A program made the position numbers and the translations under genes. The notes below the pieces were generated by a model. That model made no database searches. It had not been told where the DNA came from and was given only the letters and a program-made list of their open reading frames with translations. A stretch of 25,093 nucleotides of DNA, from the IMG/VR virus record IMGVR_UViG_3300046733_000230, positions 1-25,093 of that record; one strand, 5' to 3'. The DNA is from a virus. Of the stretch, positions 21,051 through 25,093 are shown one piece after another; the stretch's first letter is position 1, and the number at the start of each line of letters is the position of its first letter.

Positions 21051-21508
21051 ACCCATTTACAGGCATTACAGGTGTCGGTACATTGTTTTTATCACTAAAA
21101 ACCAACAGAGTACTACTACAGTTTAGAAACAGCGACAAACGACAAAAACACACTTGGGGATTTTGGGGCGGCATTATTGAAGCCGGCGAGTCACCGTACG
21201 AAGCACTTATTAGAGAAGTACAAGAAGAGTTGGGAATAGTACCTGATATTAATAAACTTAATCCAATAGATGTGTATCAAAGCAAAGACAGAAATTTTAT
21301 GTATTATAGTTTTGTAGCAGTAATTGAAGACGAGTTTTTACCTACATTAAACAGCGAAAGTTGTGGTTATGCGTGGGTAAACATAGGTAATTGGCCAAAG
21401 CCATTACACGAAGGTGCTAGAGCAACTTTACTTTATAATAAAGGAAAAGATAAATTACAAACTATATTGGAGTTGCATAAACAAAATGTCGGATATAATA
21501 GACTTTAG
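20993..21508 (+). CDS. Nudix hydrolase
   Basis: This 171-aa protein hydrolyses a nucleoside diphosphate linked to another group. The Nudix box GGIIEAGESPYEALIREVQEELG is complete (about residues 59-81): G-x5-E-x7-R-E-x2-E-E-x-G, with all metal-binding glutamates present. ATG 20993 is preferred over GTG 20978 because AGGA lies 6 bases before it. The gene overlaps the end of gp15 by 58 bases and the next gene by 23 bases. The segment TWGFWGG and the lack of an extra domain do not fix the substrate; ADP-ribose, mutagenic dNTPs or NADH are possible. T4 itself has a Nudix enzyme, NudE, but this is not clearly the same. Confidence 0.93.
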   Translation: MDEHLRGRVQSGVLDSSPIDPFTGITGVGTLFLSLKTNRVLLQFRNSDKRQKHTWGFWGGIIEAGESPYEALIREVQEELGIVPDINKLNPIDVYQSKDRNFMYYSFVAVIEDEFLPTLNSESCGYAWVNIGNWPKPLHEGARATLLYNKGKDKLQTILELHKQNVGYNRL

Positions 21509-22109
21509 ATATGTTAGATTTGAAACACTATTAATTAAATTTGCTAGAACAAATGAGATACCTAACGAGTTTATCGATGGTACAATGGATATCGAAGAAC
21601 TATCGGCAACTTATAAGAGTACGTTATCCGACTATCATAAAAAAATTCTTAATAAACTTAGACGCATACTAACAAGTAGAATAAAAAAAAGTTCTGATCA
21701 AGTTCTTGTTTCATTCATGGAAGAATACTATTATTTTTATACTAATCAATGTACCAAGGAAAAGAAATGGTATCATGAAATTGTTATGTCTAAATATAGG
21801 AAAAATCTAAATCCTATAAGAGCGTTATATTATGAAATACTTAATATAATGAGTGCCTATAATCCGCAGTCAGAAGTACATCAATTTGTTGTAGATTTAT
21901 TTTCTGATGCCGAATGGCGCAACTCTATTGTAAGATGTATATCAAAAGATATAAGAGTGATTGATAAAATTACATCAACATATAATTATCCATTAAACAA
22001 AATAGGGGATAAGCCGTTTGAATTTTTATACCTTGTAGAACTAAAGAAAGATTTGACTTCTGCTAGAGGTGTGTTTAGAGCAATGGCGCACTGGTCACCG
22101 GACGAATAA
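21486..22109 (+). CDS. Unknown helical protein
   Basis: This 207-aa protein starts at ATG 21486 (MSDIIDFRYVRF) and overlaps the Nudix gene by 23 bases. GGAG lies 13 bases upstream, so initiation may rely on coupling. It is almost wholly helical, basic and rich in Tyr/Ile/Lys, with segments KKILNKLRRILTSRIKKSS, VSFMEEYYYFYTNQ and LYYEILNIMSAY. No domain is recognised. Helical character recalls helicase loaders such as gp59, but no specific motif supports that. It meets the oppositely directed oxygenase-like gene with a 15-base 3' overlap. Confidence 0.75.
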   Translation: MSDIIDFRYVRFETLLIKFARTNEIPNEFIDGTMDIEELSATYKSTLSDYHKKILNKLRRILTSRIKKSSDQVLVSFMEEYYYFYTNQCTKEKKWYHEIVMSKYRKNLNPIRALYYEILNIMSAYNPQSEVHQFVVDLFSDAEWRNSIVRCISKDIRVIDKITSTYNYPLNKIGDKPFEFLYLVELKKDLTSARGVFRAMAHWSPDE

Positions 22110-22619
22110 TTGCTGTACGCCTGTGTTAGGCATAATTAAGTCTTGTTGATCTGTTATATCAAATCCTATGGTTATCCGTGGTTGGTCTGTTCTATCACAT
22201 AATACTTTATGTTTTAGATACCCTGGGCCAATGTAAATATTACCAATTAAATTATCTATTTTAAAATCTTCAAATTGTGTCTTGCTGTTTAATGGATCTA
22301 TACTTATATATCCGTGATACGGCCATTCGTGTGTATGCCAGTCTAGTAATTGATGTTCCATGTGGTAATTTAGCCAACTCTGATAACATAAATCTTTATC
22401 GTTGCCAATAAAGTCTACAGCACACTCTCTTAATTCTTTATATAATTCTGTCCATATGCGTTTTGGCGAAGCATATGAAAATATATTATACTGGCCGTAT
22501 GCCCAAGTAGTATCAATTGTTTTTAAATTTTTTGCTATATTTTTAAATATTATACCGCAATCCTTGACAAATTCCTCATGGTTATCTATCACTGTTTGCG
22601 ATTTATAAATCTTATACAT
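22095..22619 (-). CDS. 2-oxoglutarate/Fe(II) oxygenase-like protein
   Basis: This 174-aa protein has the spacing of a small double-stranded beta-helix oxygenase. A metal-site segment DWHTHEWPYHGYISID lies at about 93-108, the distal His137 in GPGYLKHKV, and R148-I-T-I-G-F-D as the 2-oxoglutarate-binding arginine strand. The first metal motif reads H-T-H rather than the usual H-x-D/E, so metal binding could be altered. Such oxygenases are common in marine T4-like phages and are thought to modify proteins, nucleic acids or surfaces; the substrate here is unknown. It starts 4 bases after the cyclase stop and is the last gene of that cassette. Confidence 0.65.
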   Translation of the reverse strand: MYKIYKSQTVIDNHEEFVKDCGIIFKNIAKNLKTIDTTWAYGQYNIFSYASPKRIWTELYKELRECAVDFIGNDKDLCYQSWLNYHMEHQLLDWHTHEWPYHGYISIDPLNSKTQFEDFKIDNLIGNIYIGPGYLKHKVLCDRTDQPRITIGFDITDQQDLIMPNTGVQQLFVR

Positions 22620-22623
22620 GCTG

Positions 22624-24489
22624 TTACTTATAAAGTTTTCTTACTTCGCCGTTAAACAATGGTGCGTAAATCTTAACAGGTTCTTCCTTACCTTTAACTG
22701 TAACTTCTCCCATTTTACCAAATGCTATATCATTACATTGTAGATATGTAAATTCAGAAACTAAAATAGGTGTATCTTCCTGCCTTGTTTGTGCTTCTAA
22801 TCTAGCACCTAAGTTTACAGCATCGCCTACAACACTATAATCTAATCTAGTTTCAGCACCCATGTTACCAACAATACATGTACCTGTGTTTACACCTGTG
22901 CCAAATTTCACTCTTGGTAAGCCACGTTCTTCCATTTCTTTTTCTAGTTCGTCGCCAAGCAGTTCAATTTCTATTGCTGTTTTAACTGCCATCTCAGCAT
23001 GGTTATCACAAGGTAATGGAGCATTCCAAAACGCCATGATACAGTCGCCCATGAACTTGTCTATGGTGCCACCATTCTTTAAAACTATCTTAGTCATTTT
23101 ATCTAAGAAGCCGTTAATTAATTCTACTAATCCTTCAGGATCATCTTCCTTCATATACTTTTCTGATATGGGTGTAAAGCCGACTATGTCAGCAAACATA
23201 AAACTCATTTCTTTTCTTTCGCCACCTAATTTCATTAAACTAGGGTCTTTAACTAACATATCAACATAGTCTGGGGATATGTAAGTACCAAACTGCCCTT
23301 TGATTTGTTGACGCAATTTGTATTGTTTATAGAAGTTATTAAATGCTGATTGTGTAAACACTAAAAAGCCACTTAGTACAGGATATGTAGCATCTAATAA
23401 TACTAATTTATTTTGATATAACCATACACTTCCGTATGCTTCGCCACCTAATATTAGCAGTGAAATAGGTGCTGTCCACAGTAAAGGTAACTTATACACC
23501 GCTAAGGCTATTAAAATCATGCCACACAACGCACACAGAAGTTCTATAAGCGACGATAACTGGTTACGGGTGATGTTACTACCATCTATAAAGTTTTGTA
23601 GCATGTGTGCTTGTATATGCTGTGGATAGAGGTTGCCTCTTGGTGTGGGCACAGGGTTAGCGATTCCCTCTGCTGTAACACCAACTATAACAAACTTTCC
23701 TCCCATGTTAGGTAAACTGTTTATGTCAGTGTATTCTACTTCTTCAAATGTGTTGTTGTAACGTATATACGCATCGCCTTTTGGTAATGTTACTATTGGT
23801 TCAAATGGTGGTACAGCAAATTCGTTAATACCTATTTCTGTTGTTTTAATTATGTAACTGGGTTTACCTGTTTGTGCTCTTAACATTTCTATAGCAAACG
23901 AAGGATATATTTTTCCTTCTACGCCTATTGCTAATGGGTATGTTCTTGTTACAAAATCAGGCTGTGGTGCTGACGCATTTACTCCTATGCCTAGTGCTTC
24001 TACTTCTAGTTCAGATATGTTTGTTACTAGGTTTGGCCACGTGAGGAGATAGTCCTGTGCTTTTGTAGGGCCGATCACTCCTGTACCAATGTGAGGACCT
24101 GTAGTCTTTATTCCTCTGGTAGACGGGGTCTGGCTTAAAACTATTCCGTTCCCCTTCAACCAACTTGCCAGTGTCGGATCTCCGCCGAACCTGTCCGTCT
24201 CCGGAAACATCACTGTAAGTCCAATTATACCTTGATTCTTCTGTCTCAAATCGTGAATCATCTGAGCAAAGTTTTGTCTTGGCCATGGCCATTGCCCCCA
24301 TTGTTGTAAACTTTTTTCACCTATATTAACAATAACAACTTCGTTGCTTTGTTTGATTTCGTCTAGTTGCTGATAAGCATCAAACGTTTGATTTCTTATA
24401 TTCTGTAGTGGCGTAGGATCTGATACTTTGAGTGCTGTGAGTAATAATATTGAAATTATTACAGCATAGCCACTGTATAACCATTTCAT
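22624..24489 (-). CDS. Membrane CHASE2-class III adenylate cyclase
   Basis: This 621-aa sensor enzyme makes cyclic AMP. An N-terminal membrane helix (residues 5-21) precedes an extracytoplasmic CHASE2-type sensor (about 30-305; IRNQTFDAY, VVIVNIGEKSLQQWGQWPWPR, NMGGKFVIVGVTAEG are characteristic). Three membrane helices follow (about 315-332, 335-357, 363-380), then a linker and the cyclase domain (about 425-610). The domain has metal aspartates D434 (FADIVGFT) and D482 (MGDCIMAFW), adenine-selecting K478 and D550 (DYSVVGD), and N559 and R563 (AVNLGARLE), so it should be active and ATP-specific. The start overlaps the SH3-like gene by ATGA. This domain set is bacterial in style and rare in a phage; the sensed signal is unknown. 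Confidence 0.93.
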   Translation of the reverse strand: MKWLYSGYAVIISILLLTALKVSDPTPLQNIRNQTFDAYQQLDEIKQSNEVVIVNIGEKSLQQWGQWPWPRQNFAQMIHDLRQKNQGIIGLTVMFPETDRFGGDPTLASWLKGNGIVLSQTPSTRGIKTTGPHIGTGVIGPTKAQDYLLTWPNLVTNISELEVEALGIGVNASAPQPDFVTRTYPLAIGVEGKIYPSFAIEMLRAQTGKPSYIIKTTEIGINEFAVPPFEPIVTLPKGDAYIRYNNTFEEVEYTDINSLPNMGGKFVIVGVTAEGIANPVPTPRGNLYPQHIQAHMLQNFIDGSNITRNQLSSLIELLCALCGMILIALAVYKLPLLWTAPISLLILGGEAYGSVWLYQNKLVLLDATYPVLSGFLVFTQSAFNNFYKQYKLRQQIKGQFGTYISPDYVDMLVKDPSLMKLGGERKEMSFMFADIVGFTPISEKYMKEDDPEGLVELINGFLDKMTKIVLKNGGTIDKFMGDCIMAFWNAPLPCDNHAEMAVKTAIEIELLGDELEKEMEERGLPRVKFGTGVNTGTCIVGNMGAETRLDYSVVGDAVNLGARLEAQTRQEDTPILVSEFTYLQCNDIAFGKMGEVTVKGKEEPVKIYAPLFNGEVRKLYK

Positions 24490-24734
24490 TCTTTAGGATA
24501 TCCTGCGTACCATTCTTGAATAGTATTTACTCGTACATCTCTCCATGCTTTTTTATCTAAAGCATAACATATTACTGTGTCTGGACTAGAATATTTTTCT
24601 ATGGTTACCTTTTGTTTGTGTAGATTTTTATTAAGTGTACACGGCATAGTTCTTATTTCGCCTGTATCTATTTTTTCAAATACTATTGTTACTACACCTT
24701 CAAATAGTGCTTTTATTAAATCGTTACTATTCAT
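24486..24734 (-). CDS. Small SH3/Sm-fold-like phage protein (DUF2693-like)
   Basis: This 82-aa protein begins MNSNDLIKALFEGVVTIVFEKIDTG. The alternating strands VVTIVFEK, IRTMPCTL, VICYALDKKAWR and VRVNTIQEWYAG resemble the small beta-barrel viral family formerly DUF2693 (WYL_2, Sm/SH3-like), common in T4-like phages and of unknown function. ATG 24734 is chosen over the upstream in-frame TTG (24737) because it forms a TGATG junction with the reductase stop. Its stop overlaps the cyclase ATG (ATGA). It links the reductase and cyclase genes into one translated unit. Confidence 0.75.
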   Translation of the reverse strand: MNSNDLIKALFEGVVTIVFEKIDTGEIRTMPCTLNKNLHKQKVTIEKYSSPDTVICYALDKKAWRDVRVNTIQEWYAGYPKE

Positions 24735-25093
24735 CAATCTACGAATGCTCTTTCTAACATAAAGTCTCCCATATCACCTGTGTTGCCTTCTGACCAGTTT
24801 AATGTCTTAAACATAGTTCGGCATTCTTTATTCATTTCTGGAGAACCGCACACCATTATGCCGTCTCTTTCTTTAAGGAATCCACTTGGCAAGAAATCTT
24901 CAACATATTGCCAAAAGCGGCCAGTTCTACCGAAATCCTCTCTTGTTACTGTAGGAATATATGTAAACGGTAAATCTTCTTCAATAGTATTTAGCGATTC
25001 TATGTATGCTAATTCGTTTACATTTCTTACGGTGTGAAACAAATATACAAAACCAAATCTTTCATAAGTTGCCGGGTCATGTGCTATACTTAT
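24734..25093 (-). CDS. Ferredoxin/flavodoxin-NADP+ reductase, 5' end cut off
   Basis: The frame is open to the right edge, giving 119 C-terminal residues of an FNR (Fpr-type, normally about 250 aa). The visible part starts ISIAHDPATYERFGFVYLFH, the segment after the NADP-binding glycine motif, followed by TVRNVNELAY, IPTVTRED and the signature VCGSPEMN. It ends with DFMLERAFVD, matching the E-R-A-F-V-E/D ending of bacterial Fpr, which stacks near FAD. The enzyme transfers electrons between NADPH and ferredoxin or flavodoxin. The FAD-binding half lies outside the window. Its stop overlaps the next start as TGATG, so it is cotranscribed with the cyclase. Confidence 0.92.
   Translation of the reverse strand: MSIAHDPATYERFGFVYLFHTVRNVNELAYIESLNTIEEDLPFTYIPTVTREDFGRTGRFWQYVEDFLPSGFLKERDGIMVCGSPEMNKECRTMFKTLNWSEGNTGDMGDFMLERAFVD

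Noticed and set aside
22624-25093. Possibility that the cyclase/FNR end is a bacterial fragment joined to a phage contig
   Set aside because: The genes overlap tightly in phage style, a small phage-type SH3-like gene sits between them, and base composition looks continuous with the rest. It remains the main alternative to test by read mapping.
1-25093. tRNA genes, CRISPR arrays, insertion sequences, integrase or attachment sites
   Set aside because: I looked and saw no cloverleaf, spaced repeats, transposase or integrase motifs.

Overview
This window is a compact, AT-rich stretch of a T4-like contractile-tailed phage (myovirus). The evidence is a near-continuous run of T4 core homologues: UvsX, UvsY, gp32, both terminase subunits (gp16, gp17), head completion gp4, tail tube gp19, tail sheath gp18, dNMP kinase gp1, and neck/tail-completion gp13, gp14 and gp15. 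The low GC content, the enlarged gp18, gp14 and gp15, and the marine style of several unnamed genes suggest a marine phage of the pelagiphage/cyanophage T4-like group. A SAR11-type host is plausible, but that is inference. No tRNA, CRISPR array, insertion sequence or integrase was seen, and there is no gene-free stretch longer than about 155 bases.

Layout, all minus strand from 18563 down to 1. Bases 1-5260 form a replication/recombination operon, read right to left: gp32, an SGNH-hydrolase-like protein, UvsX, a 76-aa acidic protein, UvsY, an aminotransferase-V-like protein with no recognisable active-site lysine, and an unknown protein cut by the left edge. A good sigma70-type promoter lies before gp32. 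A terminator-like branched hairpin sits between gp32 and the rest. Bases 5259-10830 carry packaging and head genes (gp17, gp16, gp4) mixed with four unknown late genes. Bases 10833-15597 carry the tail: a tail-tube-like protein, gp19 and gp18, with an intrinsic terminator after gp18. Bases 15711-18563 hold dNMP kinase, gp13, a conserved unknown and a small membrane protein.

At about 18600 the coding strand switches. gp14, gp15, a Nudix hydrolase and a helical unknown run on the plus strand to 22109. They converge on a minus-strand cassette that enters from the right edge: ferredoxin-NADP reductase (5' end cut off), an SH3-like small protein, a membrane CHASE2-class III adenylate cyclase, and a 2OG-Fe(II) oxygenase-like protein. 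The first three are joined by 1-4 base stop/start overlaps. This cassette is host-manipulation or auxiliary-metabolic in character and is the most unusual content of the window.

Two further signals stand out. First, T4-type late promoter boxes (GATAAATA/TATAAATA) lie exactly 5 or 6 bases before the start codon of four genes that have no Shine-Dalgarno sequence, which predicts leaderless late mRNAs. Other late genes have the same box 23-40 bases upstream together with an AGGAG. Second, a roughly 30-residue repeat of the form G-D/T-x-W-x-D ... Y-K ... W recurs about six times in the tail sheath insertion and again near the C-termini of gp14 and gp15.
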